From CAVXDP01 sp964562925 (GTDB lineage: Archaea > Thermoproteota > Bathyarchaeia > 40CM-2-53-6 > CAVXDP01), in the NCBI GenBank assembly GCA_964562925.1, contig CAZLVF010000007.1:1-57552 (forward strand): a DNA stretch of 57,552 nt, in the 5' to 3' direction. The translations under genes were made by a program, and so were the position numbers. Of the stretch, positions 43,794 through 52,732 are shown piece after piece; within the stretch, counting starts at the first letter, position 1; each line of letters opens with the position of its first letter. The notes beneath the pieces were generated by a model, which saw nothing but the letters and a program-made list of their open reading frames with translations, searched no databases and was not told the origin of the DNA.

Positions 43794-44306
43794 ATGGATG
43801 TAATTGATGCTATCAAGACGAGAAAGAGCGTGCGGGGATATCAGAATAGGCTGGTTGAGGATAAAAAATTGAACTTGGTCCTGGAGGGCGGCAGGTTGGC
43901 GCCTTCTGCTGGGAACCGCCAGGAGTGGAGATTTGTGGTCGTACGTGATCTGGAGACAAGAAAGAAACTCGCTGAGGCTGCGGGCGGACAGACATTCATT
44001 GCAAAAGCTCCTGTCGTAATAGCAGCTTGCGCCGAGACGGACGGTCATGTTATGAGGTGTGGACAACTTTCCTACCCGATAGATGTGGCTATCGCATTGG
44101 ATCATATGTCGTTGACTGCTGTCGAACTGGGTCTAGGTACCTGTTGGGTTGGATCATTCGAGGAGGAGAAAGTGAAGGAAATCCTTGGCATTCCTAAAAG
44201 AGTGCGTGTGGTAGAACTTATGTCGCTAGGTTACCCAATCGATCAGTCACCACTAGAAAAGAAGCGACTCACACTTGATACAATAGTAAAGTATGAGCAC
44301 TGGTAG
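43794..44306 (+). CDS. Nitroreductase-family FMN oxidoreductase
   Basis: This 170-residue flavoprotein matches the nitroreductase fold: MDVIDAIKTRKSVRGYQNRL at the FMN phosphate site, RLAPSAGNRQEWRFVVV, and the dimer-interface GLGTCWVGSFEEEKVKEILG. It has a good GAGGA-like start context. The substrate is unknown; roles include quinone, flavin and nitro-compound reduction. It is on the strand opposite the hydrogenase operon. Confidence 0.92.
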   Translation: MDVIDAIKTRKSVRGYQNRLVEDKKLNLVLEGGRLAPSAGNRQEWRFVVVRDLETRKKLAEAAGGQTFIAKAPVVIAACAETDGHVMRCGQLSYPIDVAIALDHMSLTAVELGLGTCWVGSFEEEKVKEILGIPKRVRVVELMSLGYPIDQSPLEKKRLTLDTIVKYEHW

Positions 44307-44467
44307 AGATCGATTAGACTCTGGACAGCGTTAAGCATTGTTTGGCATCTGATCTTGTTCACGGTCTCTGGCCGTTGGCTATGCGGTCGGGAAACACTAG
44401 AACAAGTTTGCCTTCGCTGATGCCGATCTTAGCCGCGGGTGTCTTCAGCTACGAGGAATCTTTTTTC

Positions 44468-45946
44468 TCACCTGTGAATCTCATCGATAATTTTCCCGTA
44501 AACGGACACGAGTTGAATTGACAAGGGCATCCGGCCGACCATATGTGTTGAGCAGGATAGGCAGGGATCGAAGCAACGTATCGCGGCTTCGACGCGGTTC
44601 AAGACCCCCTCATCCAGTCTTCCATTTCTTATCCTTCTGGAGGCAACCTCCTTTATGGCCAAGTTCATGCCCATGTTGTTGAAGAGTGTTGCGACGAGCA
44701 GGTTTGCCTTTAGTATCATACCGGTTTCGTCCACTCTGTAGTGGTGGATGAGCGTTCCTCTTGGAGCTTCTATTACGCCGATGCCCTCCGAGTTCTTGAT
44801 CTCCGCTGAGTCTATCCATATTTCCCTTGAGCATATTTCATCATCTTCGAAGAGTTCTCTCGTCATTTCAGCAGCGTACAGTAGCTCTATGATCCTAGCG
44901 TAGTGATAGTATATGGTCTCGTCTACTACGCCGTTCTTGTTGAGTTTCTGAAACTCTTTGAACTCCTCACCCGCCAAGGGCGTCGGAACCTTGTCCACAA
45001 CGTTAAGTCTTCCAAGGGGACCCACTCTTAGGGAGCCCTCTGGAAACCCAGCCTTTTTGTAGAAGGGGAATTTCAAGTATGACCAGTCTTCAACCTTCTC
45101 TCCTATGATTGACAGGTAGTTGACAGGGTTGAACTTCTCCTCGACCGTTTTGCCCTCGCTATCTTTTATCCTGAGCGTGCCGTCGTACATTTCCAAGCCG
45201 CCATCTTGATTCACCAAGCCCATAAAATAGGTGGATATCGGGATCTTGTCGTCCTGCTTCTGGCAGAGGTATTTGACGGGCTCAAGGGCTGTTCTTACCA
45301 GCTTGATAACTTCCTCTGTCTGCTTTGCCAAGTTCTCGCGAGCCACAGCCTTGAGCGCTCTAGCGACTCCTCCCGGTATCGCATATTTTGGATGTACTCT
45401 TCTTCCAGCCAAAGCCTCTATGACATTTTGGCCGAACTTCCTGAGCTCCATGCCTTTCTTTGCCAGTTCGGGTTGTTTCTCAAGTAGGCCTACTATGTTC
45501 CGTTTGCCAACGTCATAGTCGTACCCAAATAAAAGGTCAGGGACTGAGAGATAGAACAGGCTCAGGGCATGAGATTGAATTATCTGCCCCATGTGAAGCA
45601 GTAGACGGAGCTTCCTAGCAGGGCTAGGTACGTCTAGCCCCGCGATCGCGTCAACCGCCTTTGCTGATGCTAGGCTATGGCTTACGGGACATATGCCGCA
45701 GACCCTCGAGGTTATTACAGGCATCTCCCACATCAATCGCCCCTCGCAGAACTTCTCAAAGCCTCTTAGTTGCACGACGTTGAATCGCGTGTCAACAATG
45801 TTTCCATTCTCGTCTGACGTGATCGTAACCTTACCATGGCCTTCGATCCGAGTAATAGGAATCTCTATCCCCTTTCTAAGCTGCAAGGCTTTGGAATCGA
45901 CGGTTATGAGCTCGGTTGCAGCAGACTTCGTTTGTCGCCTTGCCAT
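44468..45946 (-). CDS. hoxH: NAD-linked NiFe hydrogenase large subunit (HoxH-like)
   Basis: This is the catalytic subunit of a second soluble hydrogenase. L1 is SRVCGICPVSHSLASA and L2 is FDPCLSCSTHMVG, both complete. About 22 residues after the L2 His would be removed by a maturation protease. The 492 residues and operon (E, F, U, Y, H order) place it among group 3c/3d enzymes. It is only moderately similar to HydA at 21562. No maturation gene is adjacent. Confidence 0.92.
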   Translation of the reverse strand: MARRQTKSAATELITVDSKALQLRKGIEIPITRIEGHGKVTITSDENGNIVDTRFNVVQLRGFEKFCEGRLMWEMPVITSRVCGICPVSHSLASAKAVDAIAGLDVPSPARKLRLLLHMGQIIQSHALSLFYLSVPDLLFGYDYDVGKRNIVGLLEKQPELAKKGMELRKFGQNVIEALAGRRVHPKYAIPGGVARALKAVARENLAKQTEEVIKLVRTALEPVKYLCQKQDDKIPISTYFMGLVNQDGGLEMYDGTLRIKDSEGKTVEEKFNPVNYLSIIGEKVEDWSYLKFPFYKKAGFPEGSLRVGPLGRLNVVDKVPTPLAGEEFKEFQKLNKNGVVDETIYYHYARIIELLYAAEMTRELFEDDEICSREIWIDSAEIKNSEGIGVIEAPRGTLIHHYRVDETGMILKANLLVATLFNNMGMNLAIKEVASRRIRNGRLDEGVLNRVEAAIRCFDPCLSCSTHMVGRMPLSIQLVSVYGKIIDEIHR

Positions 45947-45958
45947 TGTAACTCGCCT

Positions 45959-46489
45959 CTATTCAAAACTCGCCATTTCGCTCGGTAGGATCGGCATTCT
46001 TCCCGCCAGCAGTTCTTTGAACGTGTATAGTATAACGTCAGGACTTGGGGGGCAGCCTGGGATGTAACAATCAGTCGTGACAATATTGTTGACGGGTTTC
46101 ACTTTCTCCAAAAGCGGTGGCAGTTGTCTTGATTGTGGGATCTTTCCTTCAATGGTGCTTTCGGTTTCAATGTATACTCTGGATAGAATGTCTTCTTTGT
46201 CAAAGAGATTACGATAGGACGTTATCCCTCCAAAACAGGCGCAGTCTCCGAGGGCGACTAATGTTCTGCAGCTGTCACGCATCCTTCTAAGAGTCTTAAC
46301 ATCCTCCTCGGTGGCAACCGCGCCTTCCACGATGCCCACATCTGCTGGAGGAAACCCTTTGACATCGAGCAAGGGCGTTGACCTCACGACCTCCACTTTC
46401 TTTAGTAAATCGATCAACGCTTCGTCGATATCCAAGATTGACATGTGGCAACCGGAGCACCCAGACAACCATACGGTTGAGATTTTCAC
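45959..46489 (-). CDS. hoxY: NAD-linked NiFe hydrogenase small subunit (HoxY-like)
   Basis: This short small subunit (176 residues) carries only the proximal 4Fe-4S cluster: WLSGCSGCHMSILDIDEA, ALGDCACFGGI and YIPGCPPSPDVI. The shortness is typical of group 3d HoxY. It overlaps the NuoG-like gene by 4 bases and precedes hoxH by 12 bases. Confidence 0.93.
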   Translation of the reverse strand: MKISTVWLSGCSGCHMSILDIDEALIDLLKKVEVVRSTPLLDVKGFPPADVGIVEGAVATEEDVKTLRRMRDSCRTLVALGDCACFGGITSYRNLFDKEDILSRVYIETESTIEGKIPQSRQLPPLLEKVKPVNNIVTTDCYIPGCPPSPDVILYTFKELLAGRMPILPSEMASFE

Positions 46490-48432
46490 TTCTTCAAATC
46501 CCCTCTTGTTCTGATCTCCGGCGTAGCGAATCCTATCGGGCCGCCCAGTCTCATGGAAAGCTCCGTGATAACCGTCTTTTCATCTTTGATACTTGCGGGC
46601 TTTTCCAAGATGCTTCCGATTCTTCGTTCTCCAGTCACTGGATCATAGTGTCCACTTCTCTCGAGCCATGTAGTGGCTGGGATAACGACATGGGCCATCG
46701 ACGTTATCGGAGAGCGATAGGTGCCATGCACGATCAAGAGGTCCGGCTTTTCCGGACTTGTTATTAGGTAGGGATCGAAAGGTTCATCTCCAAGCATTAG
46801 ATAGGCAACCCTTACCCTCCGATCGAGGCGGCCAAATCCAGGGGCACTTCTGAGTCTAAGGTGCCATGCACGTGAATTATTTGACCGTGGCTTTATAGAA
46901 GTCACAGGGATTCTGCCGTCTATCTTGCCTTTTCTCGTTGCGATTTCGTAGATGGAAGCTACAGCTCTGGAGCCACCCAGCCTGATTAGGTCTTCTCCGT
47001 AGATCATGATACACCTTTTGGCAGCGTTGACCATTTTGATAACTAGCTGTAGATTTTCCAGTTTCTCATGGCTTTCCCTAGCAGTCTCTTCTAGGTCTAC
47101 CTCGTCTCCTTTGATCGCCTTCGAGATCGCCTCTAACAGGATATCCTCTCCAGCAAATCTTGGTTTGAGCCAAACATGTGACATATCCCTAAACGAGTTT
47201 TGAATAGAACTGATAACGATCAGATCGGCCGCATTAGACTGTACCGCTTTTCGAATCAATGAGTGAATGGGATTTTGTACTTCAAACCTCAGTCCGATTA
47301 GTAGTAGACAATCAGCCTTGGAGATGTCCTCTAGCGAACATTCGACATCTTCACCTAGTCCTTGTAGACTCTTGGTGGCAGTCTTATACCAGTACCCGTC
47401 CGTCGTGTCCACATGAGGAGTCCTCAACGTTTCGGTTGCAAACCTCTTGAAGAGTTCGAGAGTATCATTGGAGTACATGCCTGATGCCAAGCATAGGATG
47501 CTTGGTCTATCCTTCAAAGAGCTTATCCTCTTGACGATGAAATCTAACACCTCTTCCATCGGTCTTTCTTTTAGTTCGCCATTCTCTCTTATCATAGGTT
47601 TCGAGATTCTTCGGTGGTCATTGTACAATATGTCGAATCGTCCAGCCTTGCACAGTTGAACCCTAGGATCTTCCAGATCGGGGCCTTCGATCCTAACGGG
47701 TTTGCCGTCCTTTACGAAGATGTTGATCGGGCACCCTAATCCGCACTCTTCGCAAGTTGTAGCGATCTTCTGGCAATCTAAGCGGTTGAACTTGTATGAA
47801 GAAGTCTTATCAAATATCGCTCCTGTTGGGCATACCTGCACGCACAATCCGCAACCGATACATGCGGATTTCTCAAGGGGTTCTTTCGAACCAGCCGTTA
47901 CAAGGGTCTTTGCGCCTCTTTCCGAGAAATCTAGAACATGCAACCCAACTATTTCATCGCAGGCCCTTATGCATCTGCCGCAGAGCACGCAGCGATTATG
48001 ATCTATGGCAAAATATCTGTTACTCGGATCGACCGGCAACTTCGGGTTGAACATAGTGAGCTGATTGCTGTAGAGCTGGAACCTGTATGCGAGGCTCTGC
48101 AACTCGCAATCGCCACTCTTCTCGCAAAACATACAATAGTGGTTGCGCTCTGCAAATAGGAACTCCAACATTCTCCGGCGATAGTTGTTGAGTTCTTCTG
48201 TGTTTATTCTGACAACTAGGCCATCTCTAGCCGGGTAAGTGCAAGCTGTATTCAGTTTGTTCTCGCCTTCCACCTCGATTGCGCAGAGTCTACAAGCGCC
48301 GACAGGCGTCAGGCCTTTCATGTTGCATAAGGTTGGAACGCATATTCCATTAGCCAAACATACGTCGAGAACAGTTTCGCCTTCTTTACCTTTCACTTCT
48401 CCTCCATCAATTCTCAGAGTTATCTCTTTCAT
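46486..48432 (-). CDS. hoxU: HoxU/NuoG-like iron-sulfur subunit with inactive molybdopterin domain
   Basis: The N-terminal part is a HoxU-type wiring subunit: a 2Fe-2S domain (CNMKGLTPVGACRLC), the His-Cys cluster region (RNHYCMFCEKSGDCELQ), and two 4Fe-4S clusters (CVLCGRCIRAC, CIGCGLCVQVCP). It continues into an FdhA/NuoG-like domain with its own Cys cluster (CEECGLGCP). At the place of the Mo-ligand Cys or Sec it reads VDTTDGYWYK, so no formate dehydrogenase activity is expected. I choose ATG at 48432, with GGGAGGGGG upstream. It is 648 residues. Confidence 0.9.
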   Translation of the reverse strand: MKEITLRIDGGEVKGKEGETVLDVCLANGICVPTLCNMKGLTPVGACRLCAIEVEGENKLNTACTYPARDGLVVRINTEELNNYRRRMLEFLFAERNHYCMFCEKSGDCELQSLAYRFQLYSNQLTMFNPKLPVDPSNRYFAIDHNRCVLCGRCIRACDEIVGLHVLDFSERGAKTLVTAGSKEPLEKSACIGCGLCVQVCPTGAIFDKTSSYKFNRLDCQKIATTCEECGLGCPINIFVKDGKPVRIEGPDLEDPRVQLCKAGRFDILYNDHRRISKPMIRENGELKERPMEEVLDFIVKRISSLKDRPSILCLASGMYSNDTLELFKRFATETLRTPHVDTTDGYWYKTATKSLQGLGEDVECSLEDISKADCLLLIGLRFEVQNPIHSLIRKAVQSNAADLIVISSIQNSFRDMSHVWLKPRFAGEDILLEAISKAIKGDEVDLEETARESHEKLENLQLVIKMVNAAKRCIMIYGEDLIRLGGSRAVASIYEIATRKGKIDGRIPVTSIKPRSNNSRAWHLRLRSAPGFGRLDRRVRVAYLMLGDEPFDPYLITSPEKPDLLIVHGTYRSPITSMAHVVIPATTWLERSGHYDPVTGERRIGSILEKPASIKDEKTVITELSMRLGGPIGFATPEIRTRGDLKK

Positions 48433-48458
48433 TTTGACGTCCCCCTCCCATCCTTTGA

Positions 48459-51400
48459 TCAGTCCGCTTCGAGATCGCATCTCAGACATCTTCCCGCCTC
48501 TTCTGTGGCCACAGCCGGTTCGTAATTCTTGATCACTTCATCGAAAGTCCCGGCAGTTCTTATCCTCGGCGCTCTAATCCTAGGCTTTTCAGCGATTTCC
48601 TCGTCTGCGGGTGGCACGGATGGGATTTCAATAGCTTCAACTTGGTTCTCGACCGCTGGAGAGGATTCGTCTCCCTCGAGAAACCTTTTGATCGAAAAAG
48701 CGGCTCTCATGCCTGCGGATATGGCGTCCGTGACAGTGGCGGGTCCGCTCACCGCGTCACCACCTGCAAATACTCCCTTGATGTTGGTCGCCATCGTTCT
48801 TTGGTCTACCAAAACCCATCCATTCTTCGTCAACCCTAGTCCGTTCCCCGCTGGAAATGAGCTGTCCGGTGCTTGGCCTACAGCCTCGATGACCGTATCC
48901 ACATCGAATAGGAATTCAGAGCCCTCAGTGGGCCGGGCTACTTTCCTCGCGGTCTTGTCGAACTCGTTGAGACCCATGCGAACCAGTTTAATGCTTTTTA
49001 CCTTTCCATTTTCTCCAATTATTTGGATTGGGGCCGCTAAGCAGTGGATTTTCACCCCTTCCTCCTCTGCTGCGGCTATTTCCTCTTCGATTGCTGGCAT
49101 GTCCTCCTTGTCGCGTCTGTAGAATAGATGAACCTCAGCCGCTTTCCTGAGGGCTACCCTAGCGGAATCGATCGCGGCGTTTCCACCGCCTATCACCGCA
49201 ATTTTCTTTCCGACTCTCACGTTCCTACCAGAGTTCACTTGATTGAGAAAGTCAAGGGCATCGTAGACTCCCTGCAAGTCTTCTCCAGGGATGCCAAGTC
49301 TTATCCCCCTCGGAGCTCCTGTCGCAATGAAAATTGCGTTGAAACCAACAGAGAATAGCTCGTTCAAATCCGTTACGCGACTATTAAGCCTAATCTCAAC
49401 GCCGATTCTTTCAATGTCGTGTATTTCTTTTTGGAGAATTTTCTTGGGCAGACGATACTCGGGAATCCCCCATGACAGGACTCCACCGGCGATGTTCAAG
49501 GCTTCGAATACGGCGACATTGTATCCGTAGGTAGCCAAGTAATAAGCGCAAGTCAGTCCGGCGGGTCCAGCGCCTATGACCGCTACTTTCTCATCCTTCT
49601 CCTTTGCTGTGAACGGATGATAGTCGAAGCCGCGTTCCATCGCGTAATCGGCTACGAACCTCTTTAGGTGTCTTACAGCTATGGACTCATCTGTTTGACT
49701 GCGACGACATTTCGCTTCACAAGGAGCGTGGCAGACTCTTCCACAAACGGAAGGGAATGGCAGGCGTTGTCTTATCAATCGATAAGCATCCCCGAATCTT
49801 CCTTCTTTGATCAATGCGATATACCCTGGTGCGTCGAGCTCCACCGGGCATGCGTGCTGACAAGGAGACATGAACAGAGCTTGACAAACGACCGCTGGAC
49901 ACTTCTTATCTATCACGTGAGTTTCATACTCGTCTCTGAAGTAGCGTAAGGTTGTTAGAACTGGATTTGGTGCTGTCTGGCCAAGGCCGCAAAGCGAGGT
50001 TGCCTTGATCATTAGCGCCAAATCTTGGAGGCGGCCTAGGTCTTCCAATGTGCCATCTCCGCGGCGGATTCTGTCAAGTAGCTCAAGCATCTGGGGTATG
50101 CCGGATCTACATGATGTGCATTTGCCGCAGGATTCGTCCTTAGTAAATTCAAGGAAGAACCTTGCCATATCGACCATGCAGTCATCTTCATCCAGAACGA
50201 CGAGGCCGCCAGATCCCATTATTGCGCCCAGTGCATCCATCGTCTCGTACTCGACTGGTGTATTCAGATGCTCGGCCGAGAGGCATCCGCCGGATGGGCC
50301 GCCAATCAAAACTGCCTTGAATCTTTTTCCACCTCTTGGGCCCCCGCCAATATCGAATACTATCTTTCCAAGAGGTGTTCCCAGGGGCACCTCAACTATC
50401 CCACTGTTCTTGGCCTTACCTACCAGGCAGAACGTCTTGGTGCCAGGGCTTCTTTCGCTACCTACCTCTCTAAACCACTGGGATCCGTATAGCAGTATAG
50501 CTGGTACTATGGACAGGGTCTCGACATTGTTGATAACTGTCGGTTTATCTAGCAGACCCTTCTGTGCCGGAAACGGGGGCCTTGGCCGTGGTGACCCCCT
50601 CTTGCCCATTAACGACGCCAGCAGAGCCGTTTCTTCGCCGCAAACGAATGCGCCGGCCCCAAGGCAAATCTCGATGTCGAACGAGAAATTGGTGCCGAGT
50701 ATGTTGTTGCCGAGCAATCCATACTGCCTCGCCTGTTTGATGGCGTGGTCCAAAGTTTCCACTGCTAGTGGGTACTCAGCTCTGACGTAGATGTAGCCCC
50801 GGTTCGATCCTATCGCATAGCCAGCTATTGCCAAGCCTTCTATAACCGAATGTGGATTCCCCTCTAGAACCGCGCGGTTCATGTACGCGCCGGGATCTCC
50901 CTCATCCGCGTTACAAACCACAAACTTCTGATCCCCCGGGGCGGCTCTCGCAAACTTCCATTTCAATCCAGTTTTGAAACCGGCGCCGCCCCTTCCTCTC
51001 AGACTAGACTTTTCAACCTCGTTTATCACGTCGTCAGGACTCATTCCGGTTAAGACTTTGAGAAGAGCTAAGTATCCTTCACGAGCGATGTAGTCCTCTA
51101 TATTCGTTGGATCTATGTCTTGATTTCTGAGGATCCTTCTCACTTGAATCTTCAGGTACGGGTCATCATGACCTATCGTGTATGTCCGAACGGGATTCCC
51201 GTTAAGCAAATGTTCTCGAACTATCTCTGAAACTTTTTCTGGAGTCACTTCCTTGTATATCACAGTCGTTCCGGAGGGGCTTACCACAGTCACGTTCGGC
51301 TCTAAGCTACAGATGCCCATACAACCAGCTTTCGAAAGAAGAACTCTATCTTTGAGGTTTCGAGCGCTGATTTCCTCTTGAAATTTTTCCCATACTTCTG

Positions 51401-51545
51401 TAGCTCCCCCTGAGATTCCGCATGTACCCAGATGGACTCTGACCTTTGTCCTCTTGTCGAAAGAAGATCGGCTCACCATCTCCTCTCGAAGTTTCCTAAG
51501 ATCTTCGGGACATGACAGAAATTTCTTGAGGGTGCTCGTCAACAT
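48459..51545 (-). CDS. hoxF: HoxF/NuoF fused to a GltD/NfnB-like flavoprotein
   Basis: This 1028-residue fusion has in order: a thioredoxin-like 2Fe-2S domain (LGTCGISGGA, AGCMGICSLEP); an NADH- and FMN-binding NuoF core (SLRGRGGAGFKTGLKWKFA, NADEGDPGAYMNR) with its 4Fe-4S loop (ESCGKCTSCRSG); then from about residue 580 a GltD/NfnB-type part with Cys clusters (CQHACPVE, CGRVCHAPCEAKC), an FAD site (VIGAGPAGLTCAYYLA) and a second nucleotide site (VIGGGNAAIDSARVA). It ends in a last Cys pair (RCLRCD). Two flavin and two nucleotide sites on one chain suggest more than one electron route. ATG at 51479 is an alternative start. Confidence 0.9.
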   Translation of the reverse strand: MLTSTLKKFLSCPEDLRKLREEMVSRSSFDKRTKVRVHLGTCGISGGATEVWEKFQEEISARNLKDRVLLSKAGCMGICSLEPNVTVVSPSGTTVIYKEVTPEKVSEIVREHLLNGNPVRTYTIGHDDPYLKIQVRRILRNQDIDPTNIEDYIAREGYLALLKVLTGMSPDDVINEVEKSSLRGRGGAGFKTGLKWKFARAAPGDQKFVVCNADEGDPGAYMNRAVLEGNPHSVIEGLAIAGYAIGSNRGYIYVRAEYPLAVETLDHAIKQARQYGLLGNNILGTNFSFDIEICLGAGAFVCGEETALLASLMGKRGSPRPRPPFPAQKGLLDKPTVINNVETLSIVPAILLYGSQWFREVGSERSPGTKTFCLVGKAKNSGIVEVPLGTPLGKIVFDIGGGPRGGKRFKAVLIGGPSGGCLSAEHLNTPVEYETMDALGAIMGSGGLVVLDEDDCMVDMARFFLEFTKDESCGKCTSCRSGIPQMLELLDRIRRGDGTLEDLGRLQDLALMIKATSLCGLGQTAPNPVLTTLRYFRDEYETHVIDKKCPAVVCQALFMSPCQHACPVELDAPGYIALIKEGRFGDAYRLIRQRLPFPSVCGRVCHAPCEAKCRRSQTDESIAVRHLKRFVADYAMERGFDYHPFTAKEKDEKVAVIGAGPAGLTCAYYLATYGYNVAVFEALNIAGGVLSWGIPEYRLPKKILQKEIHDIERIGVEIRLNSRVTDLNELFSVGFNAIFIATGAPRGIRLGIPGEDLQGVYDALDFLNQVNSGRNVRVGKKIAVIGGGNAAIDSARVALRKAAEVHLFYRRDKEDMPAIEEEIAAAEEEGVKIHCLAAPIQIIGENGKVKSIKLVRMGLNEFDKTARKVARPTEGSEFLFDVDTVIEAVGQAPDSSFPAGNGLGLTKNGWVLVDQRTMATNIKGVFAGGDAVSGPATVTDAISAGMRAAFSIKRFLEGDESSPAVENQVEAIEIPSVPPADEEIAEKPRIRAPRIRTAGTFDEVIKNYEPAVATEEAGRCLRCDLEAD

Positions 51546-52050
51546 ATCGTTTCAAAACCCCCCTCATTTTGTTCAGGCTCATTCGGGTGTATACCTTCTC
51601 GTCGATGGCTATGACCGGGGAAAGCCCGCAGCACCCCAAGCAGCGGACGACCTCAAGTGAGAACCTACCATCCTCAGTCGTTCCGCCTGGTCCCAAGCTA
51701 AGTTCCTTGCCAAGATAGTTCAGTATCTTCTCGCCACCCCTCACGTAACAGGACGTTCCCATGCAAACCTTGATCGTATGTTCACCCTTGGGAGTGGTTG
51801 AAAAGAAATGGTAGAAACTTACAATGCCCATCAATTCGCTTGGAGGTACCTTAGAAATCTCCGACAACTTCTTTAGTGCGGAAACTGGCACATAACCGAA
51901 GAGATCCTGGATCTTCCGTATGGTCATTATCAATGACCCAGGCTGGAATCTGTAGCCATTAACGATGTTGACTAGCTCTTCCGACTCTCCGATAGTTTCT
52001 TTTGAAGCAGTGTTTCTTTCTAGGTTCCGAGCTTTGCTTTCGTTGGACAC
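51496..52050 (-). CDS. hoxE: HoxE/NuoE-like 2Fe-2S subunit
   Basis: This 184-residue thioredoxin-fold ferredoxin subunit accompanies HoxF. It shows the helical NuoE N-domain (LIMTIRKIQDLFGYVPVSAL, VSFYHFFS) and the 2Fe-2S ligands in KVCMGTSCYVRGG and RCLGCCGLSPV. It starts 27 bases after the GAF gene, in the same operon, and overlaps the longest hoxF start by 50 bases. Confidence 0.93.
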   Translation of the reverse strand: MSNESKARNLERNTASKETIGESEELVNIVNGYRFQPGSLIMTIRKIQDLFGYVPVSALKKLSEISKVPPSELMGIVSFYHFFSTTPKGEHTIKVCMGTSCYVRGGEKILNYLGKELSLGPGGTTEDGRFSLEVVRCLGCCGLSPVIAIDEKVYTRMSLNKMRGVLKRYVDEHPQEISVMSRRS

Positions 52051-52076
52051 CTACTCTGCCACCTCCGGGCTGCGTT

Positions 52077-52649
52077 CTACTTTCTGTTTTGAAACTTTCC
52101 TGGAGTTCCCCAGACGTCCATCTTAGACCAGAGCTCCTCGATTGCCTCGTGCCAATTCCTCATGGCCGCCCGGTATCTTCTCTCGTTTTCCAGCGCAACG
52201 CCAATACATCCAGCGAAAGCTTTGATCATCTGGAGGGCTTCGTTCGGAAACTCTTTAGCTCGTGAGTAGGCGTACAGCACTCCTAGAATCTTGTTTCTGT
52301 AGGTTATTGGAGAAACAGCCGCTGAGTAAGGCTCTGAATCTAAAATAACAGGGTTCTCTTGCGAGAGCGCCGTTTCGTCTATCTCTGGCAAACCACTTTT
52401 GAGATCTTCTTTCGTCAGGCCGAACGCTGTAACTGAACCTGACTCTTCGTCATCCCCAAGAATCCTTGTGATGGATCCGCTGAGCCCTACGGTATCGTTT
52501 AGTTTACCGAGACCGATGGTGAGGATTCTTTTCCTATCGAGTGAGTGCATCTCCTTGCCGACCTTGAGCAGACCGGACCACATTCTGACTCTGGGGCAAT
52601 CCTTCTGACAGCTCCTCCAATCGCAGACTTCGGTACAGATTTGGCTCAA
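52077..52649 (-). CDS. GAF-domain protein with N-terminal Cys cluster, first gene of the hox operon
   Basis: This 190-residue protein begins ICTEVCDWRSCQKDCP, a CX3CX4CX3C array that could hold an iron-sulfur cluster or zinc, followed by one GAF domain and a helical tail, IEELWSKMDVWGTPGKF. The tail resembles that of the GAF protein beside hydBGDA (ELWEKSEIWGKTKK). It has no output domain. Its place at the head of the operon suggests it senses redox state or a gas for hydrogenase control. That is inference. Confidence 0.8.
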   Translation of the reverse strand: MSQICTEVCDWRSCQKDCPRVRMWSGLLKVGKEMHSLDRKRILTIGLGKLNDTVGLSGSITRILGDDEESGSVTAFGLTKEDLKSGLPEIDETALSQENPVILDSEPYSAAVSPITYRNKILGVLYAYSRAKEFPNEALQMIKAFAGCIGVALENERRYRAAMRNWHEAIEELWSKMDVWGTPGKFQNRK

Positions 52650-52707
52650 TTTTGATCGGCAGTAATTATTCTGGAAAAGATTTAAGTTAGGTGTAGTTAT
52701 GGTATAT

Positions 52708-52723
52708 TCCGGTAATTACCGGA
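52708..52723. promoter_or_regulatory. Perfect 16-bp palindrome between divergent operons
   Basis: TCCGGTAATTACCGGA is a perfect palindrome in the 83-base spacer between the GAF/hox operon (minus) and the AbrB-PhoU gene (plus), ending 9 bases before the ATG at 52733. It overlaps TATA-like GGTATATTCC. It fits a homodimeric operator that could control both directions; the AbrB-type protein next to it is a candidate binder. Confidence 0.6.
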
Positions 52724-52732
52724 GCTTGAACC

